Notes: generated by a model not told the origin, from the sequence alone. A stretch of 64,000 nt of DNA from Kribbella pittospori (GCF_004331465.1 NZ_SJKB01000018.1:62001-126000), one strand, 5' to 3'. Positions 39,889 through 48,721 are shown, counted from the stretch's first letter. Translations and numbers: made by a program.

Positions 39889-41099
39889 AGATCGTCGACA
39901 TCCGCGCCACCACCGTCACGATGCCGCTCGAGGCACCGCTGCGGCACAGCAACGGCGCGCACTGGGGGCGGTTCGTCCGGACCGTCGTCGAGGTCGAGGC
40001 CGACAACGGGCTGATCGGCCTGGGCGAGATGGGCGGTGGCGGCCAGAGTGCCGAGGCCGCTGTCACCGGACTCAAGCCCTACTTGGTCGGCCATGACCCG
40101 GCCCGCACCGAGGCGCTGCGCTGGATGCTCGCCAACCCGACCGCGAGCCTGTACAACAACCGGACCCAGCTGCTGGCCGCGATCGAGTTCGCCTGCCTCG
40201 ACCTGCAGGGCCGGGAGCTCGGCGTACCTGTGCATGAACTGCTCGGCGGCAAGGTCCGCGACCGCGTGGAGTTCGCCAGCTACCTGTTCTTCCGGCATCC
40301 GGCCGACGACGGAACCGGCGAGATCCGGACGGCCGAGCAGTTGGTGGAGCACGCGCGGGCGCTCGTCGACGAGCACGGCTTCCGCGTGCACAAGCTGAAG
40401 GGCGGCGTGTTCCCGCCGGACTACGAGCGCGAGTGCTTCCGCGCGCTGGCCGAGGCGTTCCCCGGGCACCGGGTCCGGTTCGACCCGAACGGCGCGTTCA
40501 GCGTCGAGGAGGCGATCCGGTTCGCCCGCGGCATCGAGGACCTCGACAACGACTACCTCGAGGACCCGACCTGGGGCCTCAACGGAATGCGCCGGGTCCG
40601 CCAGAACACCCCGATCCCGCTGGCCACCAACACGGTGGTCGTGAACTTCGAGCAGCTCGCCGCGAACGTGCTCGACCCGGCCGTCGACGTGATCCTGCTG
40701 GACACGACGTTCTGGGGCGGCATCCGGCCGTGTATCAAGGCGGCCGGCGTCTGCGAGACCTTCCAGCTCGGGGTGGCCGTCCACTCGTCCGGTGAGCTCG
40801 GCATCCAGCTGGCGACGATGCTGCACCTGGGCGCCGTGGTCCCGAACCTCGCGTTCGCCGCGGACGCGCACTACCACCACCTGCGCGACGACATCATTGT
40901 CGGAGGCAAGCTTTCGTACGACGGCGGGACGATCGCCGTACCGGAGGCGCCCGGGCTCGGGGTCGAGCTGGACCGCGACAAGCTGGCCGAGTACGCCGAA
41001 CTGTTCCGCGAGCTCGGCCCCTATCCGTACGACCGCGACCCGGCCAGGCCGGACTGGTACCCCCTGCTCCCGAACACCGATTGGGCCGATCCTTCGTGA
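39885..41099 (+). CDS. Enolase-superfamily dehydratase, glucarate-dehydratase-like
   Basis: 404 residues. Capping domain 1-130, then barrel. Catalytic lysine region FRVHKLKGGVFPPDYE is the KxK-like motif characteristic of glucarate dehydratases; Mg ligands in RFDPNGAFS and DYLEDPTWG, third ligand region ATNTVVVNF, and the His region AVHSSGELGIQ. GlucD-group enzymes dehydrate D-glucarate/L-idarate or related aldarates to keto-deoxy acids. With the SDR it could turn an aldose or uronate-derived acid into a 2-keto-3-deoxy acid (inference). GTG start (GTGA overlap); the stop overlaps the glycoside hydrolase start. Confidence 0.87.
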   Translation: MKIVDIRATTVTMPLEAPLRHSNGAHWGRFVRTVVEVEADNGLIGLGEMGGGGQSAEAAVTGLKPYLVGHDPARTEALRWMLANPTASLYNNRTQLLAAIEFACLDLQGRELGVPVHELLGGKVRDRVEFASYLFFRHPADDGTGEIRTAEQLVEHARALVDEHGFRVHKLKGGVFPPDYERECFRALAEAFPGHRVRFDPNGAFSVEEAIRFARGIEDLDNDYLEDPTWGLNGMRRVRQNTPIPLATNTVVVNFEQLAANVLDPAVDVILLDTTFWGGIRPCIKAAGVCETFQLGVAVHSSGELGIQLATMLHLGAVVPNLAFAADAHYHHLRDDIIVGGKLSYDGGTIAVPEAPGLGVELDRDKLAEYAELFRELGPYPYDRDPARPDWYPLLPNTDWADPS

Positions 41100-43138
41100 C
41101 CATCCCGCGCAGCGCCGATCTGGCGAGCGACGTTCTGACCCACACGTACGACGACATGTTCAACCCACCCGGGCTGACGAACTTCCTGGGCACCGCACAG
41201 GTCGATCTGGACGTGTTCGCGGTCCGCAGCGTGAACTTCCCGCCGTGCTCGCACGGCGACTGCATCACCGGTCAGCTGTACGTCGACGGCCGGCTGGCCC
41301 GGTCGTACGGCGGCACCGTCGAGGTGGTGTGGCGGCCGGACTGCGTGGTGCGGTCGACGACTGTCGACGGGCTGGACCTGCGGTCGACCACCGCGTGTGC
41401 ACCGGGTCGCCCGGCGGTCGTCGTGCAGCTGGAGGTTTCCGGGACACCAGGGCGCTCGGTGCGTCTGGGTCTTGCACTGAACAGTACGGCGACTCGTTCG
41501 CCGAGAGGCTGGCTGAAGCCGGAGCCGCCGTCGGAGCCGAACACATTGCGTGCCGACGGCGAGCGCGTCGTCGGCACGGGGGAGTCCGGGTCCGCGGTGA
41601 GTGTGCAGGGTCTCGACGTACCGGGTGCCGTGGACCGATCGATGCTCGAAGCAACGATCACGCTGGACTCGTCGGGCCGTGGCCGGTTGGCGTACGTACA
41701 TGTGCTGGCGGGGGACCTGGCTGAGGCGACGGAGCACTTCGATGCGTGTGTGGCCGACGTACCGGCGGTGATCGCGGACGCGGAAGTCCTGTGGGACAAG
41801 GCGTTGGCGGACGCGTTCGACCCGGACAGCGATGGGTTCAGTGGGTCGCTGCCGATCCTGGAGACGTCGAACGAGGCGCTGCGGAAGCTGTACTGGTGGG
41901 GCGTGCTCGGGGTGATCTGGTTCCGGCGGGACAACCCGGCCAGTGTGCTCGGGCGGACGTACGACACGTTGATGCCGCGGTACTGGCAGACGACGACCTT
42001 CATCTGGGACTACAGCCTCTCGTCGCTGACGCATGCGCTGCTCGATCCGGCACCGATGCGCAAGCACATCGAGCACTGGATCGATCTCGACACGCACAAG
42101 CACTTCGGGACGGAGTGGCTGACCGGCGGACCGGTCGGCTACTGGTACTCCGTCAACGACTTTGCGATGACGCGGTTGGTCCGTGACTACGTGCGCTTCA
42201 CCGGGAACTCCGGCTTCCTCGACGACTCGGTCGGCAGCAAGCCGGTCGGCGAGCACCTGTACGACTGGGCGACTGCCTGGCGTGGACTGCGTGGCGAGCA
42301 CGCGCTCGCGGACTACGGCGGCATCGACAACCTGCTGGAGTGCGTCAGCAGCTACGTCCACGAGGTCGCCAGCTTCAACGCCGCGAACGTGTGGTGCCTC
42401 CGTGTTGCCGCCGAGCTCGCCTCCCGCTCGGGCGACGCCGACCGTGCCGAGTTGCTGCGCAAGGAGGCCGACGAGCAGGCCGGCCACGTCAACGACTTGT
42501 ACGTCGAGGGCGCCGGCTTCTTCCACGCCCGGCAGCCCGACGGGGCCATGGTCCCCGTGCGGCACTGCTACGACTTCAACATCGTGGGTACGACGATGGC
42601 CGCCGACCTGTCGGAGACCCAGCGGGCCGAGATGGTCGACTTCTTCCAGCGGGAACTGCAGACACCGACGTGGATGCGCGCGCTCTCGCCGTACGACGCC
42701 GATGCGGCCTTCAGCCTGCGGCCGGATCACCAGTGGAACGGCGCCTATCCGGCGTGGCCGGCTGACGCCGGGCGGGCGTTGTTCCAGCTCGGCCGGGCGG
42801 ACGTCGTACTGGATTGGCTGCCTGGCTTGGCGAAATCGGCCAACCAAGGTCCGACCGGTCAGGCGCACTTCGTCGAGGAGGCGGTCCCGGCCATGGCCGG
42901 TGGCGCGCGCAAGTCGCCGCCGCAGTTCCCCTACCTGATCGACTGGTCGTGCTCGTCGTCCGGATCCTGGGTCAGCCTGATCCTGGAAGGTGTCTTCGGT
43001 ATCGAGGTCGGCCTGGACGGCACAGTGACAGCCACCCCACAGGTCGCTTCGTTGGACCCGGACGCACGCCTGACCGGCCTCCGCGTCGGCTCCAAGACGT
43101 ACGACGTCACCGCCACCGGCCCCCGTCTGCTGGGCTGA
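41096..43138 (+). CDS. Alpha/alpha-toroid glycoside-hydrolase-like protein (MGH1/GH63-like)
   Basis: 680 residues, no signal peptide, so cytoplasmic. The N-terminal beta-rich domain (about 1-230) is followed by a helical toroid (about 235-620) with aromatic and acid-rich segments: RYWQTTTFIWDYSLSSLTHALLDP, TEWLTGGPVGYWYSVNDFAM, LADYGGIDNLLECVSSYVHEVASFNAANVWCLRVAAELA, WNGAYPAWPADAGRALF. The WDxxF-like and WNGxxW/P patterns match trehalase/GH63/MGH1-like enzymes. It probably cleaves the imported oligosaccharide. GTG 41096 overlaps the dehydratase stop (GTGA); a TTG at 41081 is an alternative. The exact GH family and linkage are unknown. Confidence 0.78.
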   Translation: MTIPRSADLASDVLTHTYDDMFNPPGLTNFLGTAQVDLDVFAVRSVNFPPCSHGDCITGQLYVDGRLARSYGGTVEVVWRPDCVVRSTTVDGLDLRSTTACAPGRPAVVVQLEVSGTPGRSVRLGLALNSTATRSPRGWLKPEPPSEPNTLRADGERVVGTGESGSAVSVQGLDVPGAVDRSMLEATITLDSSGRGRLAYVHVLAGDLAEATEHFDACVADVPAVIADAEVLWDKALADAFDPDSDGFSGSLPILETSNEALRKLYWWGVLGVIWFRRDNPASVLGRTYDTLMPRYWQTTTFIWDYSLSSLTHALLDPAPMRKHIEHWIDLDTHKHFGTEWLTGGPVGYWYSVNDFAMTRLVRDYVRFTGNSGFLDDSVGSKPVGEHLYDWATAWRGLRGEHALADYGGIDNLLECVSSYVHEVASFNAANVWCLRVAAELASRSGDADRAELLRKEADEQAGHVNDLYVEGAGFFHARQPDGAMVPVRHCYDFNIVGTTMAADLSETQRAEMVDFFQRELQTPTWMRALSPYDADAAFSLRPDHQWNGAYPAWPADAGRALFQLGRADVVLDWLPGLAKSANQGPTGQAHFVEEAVPAMAGGARKSPPQFPYLIDWSCSSSGSWVSLILEGVFGIEVGLDGTVTATPQVASLDPDARLTGLRVGSKTYDVTATGPRLLG

Positions 43139-43205
43139 CCCACGCGCGTGTGGGTTGGCCCATCGGAATCCGGTGGGCCAACCCACCCTCCGATGGGCTG
43201 ACCCA
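43131..43205. terminator. Complex bidirectional terminator with flanking direct repeats
   Basis: A perfect 13-bp stem GTGGGTTGGCCCA (43150-43162) / complement (43174-43186) has an 11-base loop. It is bracketed by two exact copies of TGGGCTGACCCA (43131-43142, which includes the glycoside-hydrolase stop, and 43194-43205). A competing hairpin ACCCAC-gcgcgt-GTGGGT overlaps the left arm. It lies between convergent genes. Confidence 0.75.
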
Positions 43206-43235
43206 TAAGACGGGGAGCGGGGCTGCCGGGGGCGG

Positions 43236-43904
43236 TCAGCTGGGCGGCATCGCGATGGCTTCCAGGAGGGACTCCTGGGCGCCCTCGAGGTGACGGCGGA
43301 GCTCCTCGACACATTCGTCCAGTTCGCCGCGTTCGAGCAGCCGGACCAGCTTGCGGTGGGACGCGACCTGTTGGCGCGCGTCCTGCCGCAATGCGTCCAC
43401 CCGGGCCAGTGCGAGTCGTGCCTCGCCGGTGACCGAGTCGGCCGTCGCGATCAGCCGCTCGCTGCCAGTGAGCGCGACCAGGCTGCGGTGGATCGCCAGG
43501 TGCGTCTCCGTCATCGCCTCCGGGTCCGCGCCGTCCTTGGCGGTCGCGGCGAACGTCCGCATCGCCTCCCGGACCCGCTCGCGCGCGGCCTCGTCCGCGT
43601 CGAACCAGGCCCGGATCCCGGCCGACTCCAGCACGAACCGGGCCCGGCAGATGTCCGCCACCGCGTCCGGGTGAAGGATCGCGACGCTGACGCCCTTGTT
43701 CGGCTCGCGGACCGCCAGGCCCTCGGTGACCAGCATCGTCATGGCCTCGCGAACGGTGCTCCGGGCAACACCCAGTGCCTCGGCCAGCGGCTGCTCGCGC
43801 AACGGCGTACCGGGCTCGAGGTCGCCGGCGAACAGGGCGGAGCGCAGGGCGTCGACCACCCGGTCCACTGTCGTCGAGCGATCCACCCGCAGCCGTTCGT
43901 ACAT
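43236..43904 (-). CDS. GntR-family regulator, FadR/FCD type
   Basis: 222 residues from ATG 43904 (MYERLRVDRSTTVDRVVDALRSALFAGDLEPG). HTH: PLAEALGVARSTVREAMTMLVTEGLAVREPNKGVSVA. FCD domain with ETHLAIHRSLVALTGS and VASHRKLVRLLERGE, metal-type histidines. The open frame continues to GTG 43967, but the shorter start puts the winged helix where FadR proteins normally have it. Convergent with the sugar-acid operon and divergent from the lysozyme-type gene, so its target is not obvious; the orphan FCD-type palindrome at 46603 is a candidate site. Confidence 0.88.
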   Translation of the reverse strand: MYERLRVDRSTTVDRVVDALRSALFAGDLEPGTPLREQPLAEALGVARSTVREAMTMLVTEGLAVREPNKGVSVAILHPDAVADICRARFVLESAGIRAWFDADEAARERVREAMRTFAATAKDGADPEAMTETHLAIHRSLVALTGSERLIATADSVTGEARLALARVDALRQDARQQVASHRKLVRLLERGELDECVEELRRHLEGAQESLLEAIAMPPS

Positions 43905-44002
43905 AGGGAGATTCTCGTCCAGGCCGGGTCCGTTGTCGCGCCCGGCACCCCCCTGTGGATAACTCACGACGTGGAAAGGCCCATTTCAGGCAGGATTTTC
44001 GG

Positions 44003-45115
44003 GTGGGTGAGATCAAGGTCGTGCCGATCATCGGCGGCGTCGTGGCGGCGCTGTTCCTGCCGCTGCTGATCGTGCTGGCGCTGATCGTTGTCGGCCTGGC
44101 CGGGATGGATACGGCCGAGGCGCAGTGCGATCCGGCCGGCCTGACGGGCAAGGGTAATCAGCAGCAGGCCTTCAACTTCTTCGTTTCGGCCGGCTACAGC
44201 AAGGAGCAGGCGGCTGGGGTGATCGGCAACCTGATCACCGAGTCCAGCGTCGAGCCTGCGCTGCGTCAGGGCGACGTACCGGGCACGGTCACGCATCCGG
44301 CGGACGCGCTCGACAGCCCGCTCGGGTGGGGCCTGGTGCAGTGGACTCCTGCGGCGAAGCTGATCAAGCCGGCCCGGGACGCGGGTGTCGACGACGCGAC
44401 TATCGAGACGCTGGAGTTCCAGCTGGACTTTCTCAAGGACCAGCTCGACGGCGACGGGCCGGTGCCGGAGAAGATCGCCGGTGACAAGCTGAAGGCCGCC
44501 ACGACCGTGGACGAGGCGACGTTTGCCTTCGGCTACCACTTTGAGCGCTTCGCTGATCGCGACGACCTGACCGGTGCCAATTGGGCCCAGCGCAAGGCAG
44601 ACGCCCGCACTGTCCTGGAGCGGTACGGCGCTGGCGCAAGTGGGGGACAGTGCGACGGTGGAATCGTCGAGACCGCGCTCGCACTTGCCTGGGACACTCC
44701 TGGCCACGGTCACGACTCGAAACCGGGTTATGCAGCGGCGGAGGCGGCGTACAACGGCTCCAAGGGGTACGACGAGCTGACCGACTGCGGTGTCTTCGTG
44801 GCGACCGTGATGGTGATGAGTGGTGCCGACAAGGACTACGTACGCCGGCTCACCAGTAGCCAGCGGGCTTATGTGCGGGGGTCACCGAAGTACGAGGTGT
44901 TCGAGGACCTCACGAACGAAGGCCAGTTGCGGCCCGGCGACATCTTCGTGCACGACGGGCATACGTTCATCTACATCGGCAACTACACGGGCGGCGACGG
45001 GAAGACGTACAACGCGGCGTCGGCCTCGCTGACCGAGCACGTGCCGGAGGCGTCGCGCGTGTACTTCTCCGACTCGCGCGGCCACTACACCGTTGCCCGG
45101 CTGAAGAATGGCTAG
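44003..45115 (+). CDS. Membrane-anchored phage-tail-lysozyme/NlpC-P60-like cell-wall hydrolase
   Basis: 370 residues. One N-terminal transmembrane anchor (about 8-33). Then a phage_lysozyme2-type domain (about 50-210): QAFNFFVSAGYSKEQAAGVIGNLITESSVEP with catalytic-type E80, and GWGLVQWTPAAKLI. The C-terminal domain has C262 (LTDCGVFVATVM) and H320 (FVHDGHTFIYIG), an NlpC/P60/CHAP-like Cys-His pair. Two peptidoglycan-cleaving activities in one protein are typical of T4SS or conjugation-type lytic enzymes. GTG 44003 has AGGA 7 bases upstream; an upstream GTG at 43955 is possible. The PEGA gene overlaps its 3' end by 8 bases. No other transfer genes are nearby. Confidence 0.8.
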   Translation: MGEIKVVPIIGGVVAALFLPLLIVLALIVVGLAGMDTAEAQCDPAGLTGKGNQQQAFNFFVSAGYSKEQAAGVIGNLITESSVEPALRQGDVPGTVTHPADALDSPLGWGLVQWTPAAKLIKPARDAGVDDATIETLEFQLDFLKDQLDGDGPVPEKIAGDKLKAATTVDEATFAFGYHFERFADRDDLTGANWAQRKADARTVLERYGAGASGGQCDGGIVETALALAWDTPGHGHDSKPGYAAAEAAYNGSKGYDELTDCGVFVATVMVMSGADKDYVRRLTSSQRAYVRGSPKYEVFEDLTNEGQLRPGDIFVHDGHTFIYIGNYTGGDGKTYNAASASLTEHVPEASRVYFSDSRGHYTVARLKNG

Positions 45116-45704
45116 GCGGATGTTGTTCTTCTTGGTTGTCATCGCGTTGCTGATCGGTGGCTTCGTGGTGTTCCGCGGGGACGCGGAGCACACGCTGACC
45201 ATCAAGTCGATCCCGAACGACCTCACCTTGACGCTGGACGGCCGGCAGATCCCGGCGAACGGCGACGTCGCGGTGAAGGCGGGCCGGCATACGTTGACCG
45301 GTGAGCGGCATGGGTTCGAGACGTACACCGAGACCGTCGAGATCCATGCGGACGCCGGCTACAAGATGTACTTGTTCGCCGACGACTCCGAGGGACGTGC
45401 CTGGGAGACTGCACATCCCGACCAGGTGCTGGAGACGGAGTCCGACGCCGGCCGCCGGTTCGACGAGCTCAACGGCCGGCTCGAGGCCAAGTACCCGCTT
45501 CTGCAGGAGCTGCCCTTGGTCGGCCGCGGCTTCACCATCGACCAGGGCGTCTCCCGGGCTCACCCGGGAGACTCCGAGTACCTCGCCTTCTACATCAAGC
45601 TGACCTATCCCGAAGGCCGGAAGAACGCGCGCGACTGGCTCACCGGTCACGGGTACGACCCCGATGACCTCGAGCTCATCTACACGGTCAGGCCGGGAGG
45701 ATGA
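45108..45704 (+). CDS. Membrane-anchored PEGA-domain protein
   Basis: 198 residues. N-terminal anchor helix (about 4-22, MLFFLVVIALLIGGFVVF). A PEGA-like beta domain at about 28-80: IKSIPNDLTLTLDGRQIPANGDVAVKAGRHTLTGERHGFETYTETVEI, the usual surface-domain pattern. The C-terminal half (about 100-198) is unassigned with an alpha/beta look, ending DPDDLELIYTVRPGG. The ATG overlaps the lysozyme gene by 8 bases, so the two are coupled and probably act together at the envelope. The last 17 bases overlap the convergent DDAH-like gene. Confidence 0.75.
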   Translation: MARRMLFFLVVIALLIGGFVVFRGDAEHTLTIKSIPNDLTLTLDGRQIPANGDVAVKAGRHTLTGERHGFETYTETVEIHADAGYKMYLFADDSEGRAWETAHPDQVLETESDAGRRFDELNGRLEAKYPLLQELPLVGRGFTIDQGVSRAHPGDSEYLAFYIKLTYPEGRKNARDWLTGHGYDPDDLELIYTVRPGG

Positions 45705-46560
45705 CCTCGCCGCCCGGAGTGGTGATGGAGTCCAGCGGGAAGTCGAGCGGGTTGGTCAGGCAGCGAGCGGACCCGCCGGCCTTGTGGAACTCGGTCAGGT
45801 CGAGGACGACCACGCGCAGGCCGAGTCCGGTGAGTACGTCGTGCAGGCGCGGGGAGCAGGCCGGCATGATGATCGTCTCGTTCACCACGATCGAGTTCCC
45901 GCTGAACGCGAACGCCTCGTCGTCGGTCAGCACGATCGGGTCCGGGACCAGGTCGAACAGCGCCGTCTGGCTCGCCGCGTCGAACGCCGGCGGGTAGACC
46001 ATCGCGTGGGTGTTGTCGACCGGGCAGAACGGCAGGTCGAGGTGGTACATGCCCTCGTGCGCGATCCGCAGCCCGCGGACGCGGATGTTCCACTCGGTCG
46101 CCAGGTGCTTCAGGGCGTCCGCCTCGGTGCGCGGACCGTAGCCGACGACCAGGCTGTCGCCGAACACGAACGCGTCGCCGGACTCGAAGTGCGGCCCGAC
46201 GCCGTCGCTGCCGGGCCGGCCGAGGGTGAACCCGTGCCCGACGAACCAGTCACCCGCAGTCAGCGACTCCTTGCGACGCGGCTCGAACCGCATGTGCGAG
46301 AGCATTGCCCGGCCGTCCGCCGCCGCGAAACCGAGGTTCATCGCGTAGACCATGTCCGGCGAGTCCGGCCGCTGCGGCAGCACCTCGACCTCGCCGTTGG
46401 CGTCCACGATCGCCTGCCGCAGCGAGTCCCACTGCTTCAGCGCCAGCTCGGGATCCGGCTGGTCGTGGGTCGACATGTAGGGGTTGATCACGTAGTCGAT
46501 CCGGAAGTGGTCCGGGCGGACCATCAGATACCGGCGACCCCACTCCAGCGACTGACCCAT
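45688..46560 (-). CDS. DDAH/amidinotransferase-family guanidino-modifying enzyme
   Basis: 290 residues with a pentein fold. Substrate/catalytic features: HFESGDAFVFGD (E126, D129), H173 (GMYHLDLPFCPVD), and the nucleophile C267 (GGSARCLTNPLD) near the C-terminus, matching dimethylarginine dimethylaminohydrolase/arginine-deiminase-like amidinotransferases. It would hydrolyse a methyl-arginine or transfer an amidino group. ATG 46560 has GGAGGG 6 bases upstream; the TTG extension to 46617 crosses a palindromic operator and is rejected. Regulated probably by an FCD-GntR protein. Confidence 0.88.
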   Translation of the reverse strand: MGQSLEWGRRYLMVRPDHFRIDYVINPYMSTHDQPDPELALKQWDSLRQAIVDANGEVEVLPQRPDSPDMVYAMNLGFAAADGRAMLSHMRFEPRRKESLTAGDWFVGHGFTLGRPGSDGVGPHFESGDAFVFGDSLVVGYGPRTEADALKHLATEWNIRVRGLRIAHEGMYHLDLPFCPVDNTHAMVYPPAFDAASQTALFDLVPDPIVLTDDEAFAFSGNSIVVNETIIMPACSPRLHDVLTGLGLRVVVLDLTEFHKAGGSARCLTNPLDFPLDSITTPGGEVILPA

Positions 46561-46602
46561 GAACACCCTCCGATGACTGTTGAGATCTGTGTGCCAGATC
46601 CC

Positions 46603-46621
46603 CTGATTGTCCGACAATCAG
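46603..46621. promoter_or_regulatory. Perfect 19-bp palindrome CTGATTGTCCGACAATCAG
   Basis: Located 43 bases before the DDAH-like ATG. TGATTGT-ccg-ACAATCA with matching outer C/G is a textbook FCD-GntR operator shape (TTGTCNGACAA core). No GntR gene is directly adjacent; the nearest are at 43236 and beyond. One of the window's FCD regulators or a distant one may bind. Confidence 0.75.
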
Positions 46622-46728
46622 TCAGTGTGCAGTCAAGCTTCGGTCCGCGCAACATGGGGGTTCAGGACGCCTCCGGGTGTGACCCAGCCAGGGTGGCCGG
46701 AGGGTGCGGTAAGGATTAACCTGCGGGC

Positions 46729-47808
46729 ATGACCCCTGACAACGAGGTTCGCTTCCGCGGGTGCCTGGACGACATGGCGGCTTACAAGCCCGGTCGTCCG
46801 CCCGCGCGCTCCGACGGCCGGCCGACGTACAAGTTGTCCAGCAACGAGAACCCGTACCCGCCGCTGCCCGGTGTACTGGCTGCTGCCACCGAGGCCGCGG
46901 CGCAGATGAACCGCTACCCCGACATGGGTGCGGTCGACCTGCTCGAGGCCCTGTCGGCACGGTTCGGCGTACCGGTGAGTGACCTCGCCGTCGGGACCGG
47001 GTCCGTCGCTCTGCTCTACCACCTGCTGCAGGCTGCGGTCTCCGAGGGTGACGAGGTGGTCTACGCCTGGCGCTCGTTCGAGGCGTACCCGATCGCCGTC
47101 CAGCTGACCGGCGCGACCTCGGTCCAGGTTCCGCTGACCGCCGACGCGCGGCACGACTTCAAGGCGATGGAAGCCGCGATCACCGAGCGGACCAAGGTCG
47201 TCCTGGTCTGTACGCCGAACAACCCGACCGGCCCGGTGGTTCGTGGGGACGAGTTGATGGCGTTCCTGGACGCCGTACCGCGGAGTGTCCTGGTCGTGCT
47301 GGACGAGGCGTACCGCGAGTTCGTCCGGGAGCCGGGAGTCGTCGACGGTGTCGAGGTGTACCGGGAGCGGCCGAACGTCGTCGTACTGCGGACCTTCTCG
47401 AAGGCTTACGGGCTGGCCGGCTTCCGGGTCGGGTATGCGATCGGCCATCCCGAGGTGGTTGCGGCGATCCGGAAGTGTGCGTTGCCGTTCGGGGTCAGCC
47501 ACGTCGCGCAGGCGGCCGCGATCGCTTCGCTGGCCGTCGAGGACGAGTTGCTGGAGCGCGTCGAGGCGCTGGTTGGTGAGCGGACCCGAGTCGTTGAGGA
47601 GTTGCGCGCCGCGGGGTGGGATGTGCCTGATTCGCAGACCAACTTCGTCTGGCTGGAGCTCGGCGAGGACACGGTTGCATTCGCCGAGGCGGTGCAGGCC
47701 GAGGGGGTCTCGATCCGTCCGTTCGCCGGTAACGGCGCCCGGATCTCCATCGGCGAACGTGAGGCGAACGACCTCTTCCTCGCGGTCGCGCGCGACTGGC
47801 GCAAGTGA
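46729..47808 (+). CDS. Histidinol-phosphate/aromatic-amino-acid aminotransferase
   Basis: 359 residues of the HisC-type class-II PLP fold. YKLSSNENPYPP N-terminus, D192 (VVLDEAYREF), Schiff-base K225 (RTFSKAYGLAGFRVGYAIG), CTPNNPTGP, and a C-terminal arginine (ARISIGEREAND). It is outside any his operon, so it may be the aromatic (phenylalanine/tyrosine) transaminase Pat rather than HisC; sequence alone cannot decide. ATG 46729. It is coupled with the SDR behind it (GTGA overlap). Confidence 0.88.
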   Translation: MTPDNEVRFRGCLDDMAAYKPGRPPARSDGRPTYKLSSNENPYPPLPGVLAAATEAAAQMNRYPDMGAVDLLEALSARFGVPVSDLAVGTGSVALLYHLLQAAVSEGDEVVYAWRSFEAYPIAVQLTGATSVQVPLTADARHDFKAMEAAITERTKVVLVCTPNNPTGPVVRGDELMAFLDAVPRSVLVVLDEAYREFVREPGVVDGVEVYRERPNVVVLRTFSKAYGLAGFRVGYAIGHPEVVAAIRKCALPFGVSHVAQAAAIASLAVEDELLERVEALVGERTRVVEELRAAGWDVPDSQTNFVWLELGEDTVAFAEAVQAEGVSIRPFAGNGARISIGEREANDLFLAVARDWRK

Positions 47809-48530
47809 CGGCGGCGGCCAGGTCGCTGATCTGGATCTCGGGCGCATCGGCCGGGATCGGGGCGGCTCTGGCCGCGGCCGCGCCGTACCCGGACGCGCGG
47901 GTGATCGACCTGTCCCGGCGCGGCGGAGGTACGGCGGAACACTTCAAGGCCGACCTGTCCGATCCGGCCGACTGGGAACGGGTCGAGAAGCACTTCGAGG
48001 CCGAGCTCGCCGGGTACGACGGTGATCGGGTCGTGTTCATCCACAACGCCGGCACGATCACGCCGATCGGGCCGGCGCACGCGGTCGACGGCGAGGCGTA
48101 CACCAGCGCCGTACTGCTGAACTCGGTCGCCCCGCAGGTCCTAGGCCGAGCCTTCCTGACCGCGACCGCCGGCCTACGCTGCGAACGCCACCTGGTGATG
48201 CTGTCCTCCGGTGCCGCCAAAACGCCGTACGCCGGCTGGTCCTCCTACACCGCCGGCAAGGCAGCCGTAGAGCAATGGGTCCGCACAGTAGGCGCCGAGC
48301 AGCCGCCCAACGGCTGCCGGGTCATCGCGGTCGCACCCGGCGTAGTCGACACCGCCATGCAATCCGAGATCCGCTCCACTGACCCGGACTCCTTCCCATC
48401 CGTAGCCCGCTTCCAAGACCTCAAACAATCCGGCGCCCTAGCCACCCCCGATTCCGCCGCCACCGGCATCTGGTCCCTCCTCAACCGCCCCCTACCCAAC
48501 GGCTCCTGCATAGACCTCAGACACCTCTAG
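47805..48530 (+). CDS. SDR-family NAD(P)-dependent oxidoreductase
   Basis: 241 residues. SGASAGIGAAL cofactor motif, FIHNAGTI (NNAG-like), S-x12-Y-x3-K catalytic set in LSSGAAKTPYAGWSSYTAGKAAVEQW, and PGVVDTAMQ. Sepiapterin-reductase/YueD-like look. GTG start overlaps the aminotransferase stop, so a linked reaction on a keto acid or amino acid derivative is possible. The 3' third (48150-48530) shifts to rare A- or CTA/ATA-ending codons, unlike the 5' part. Confidence 0.87.
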   Translation: MTAAARSLIWISGASAGIGAALAAAAPYPDARVIDLSRRGGGTAEHFKADLSDPADWERVEKHFEAELAGYDGDRVVFIHNAGTITPIGPAHAVDGEAYTSAVLLNSVAPQVLGRAFLTATAGLRCERHLVMLSSGAAKTPYAGWSSYTAGKAAVEQWVRTVGAEQPPNGCRVIAVAPGVVDTAMQSEIRSTDPDSFPSVARFQDLKQSGALATPDSAATGIWSLLNRPLPNGSCIDLRHL

Positions 48531-48721
48531 ATTCGCGACTTTGTGCACGGCTCAACCACCTGAGCGGGCCGGGGGTGGTTGATCGGTGCCCAAGGTGGGC
48601 GGGTACGGCGGTGTTGAGATGGTCGTTCGGAAACAAAGTGCCGTCAGGCGGCGAGAAGTTTCCGGGGAGCGGCTCGGACATGCGAAAGCCCGGTCCGCGC
48701 TGGGACGGGGCCGGGCGTGAT

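Noticed and set aside
41021..43312. 763-residue minus-strand open frame
   Set aside because: Antisense of the glycoside-hydrolase-like gene.
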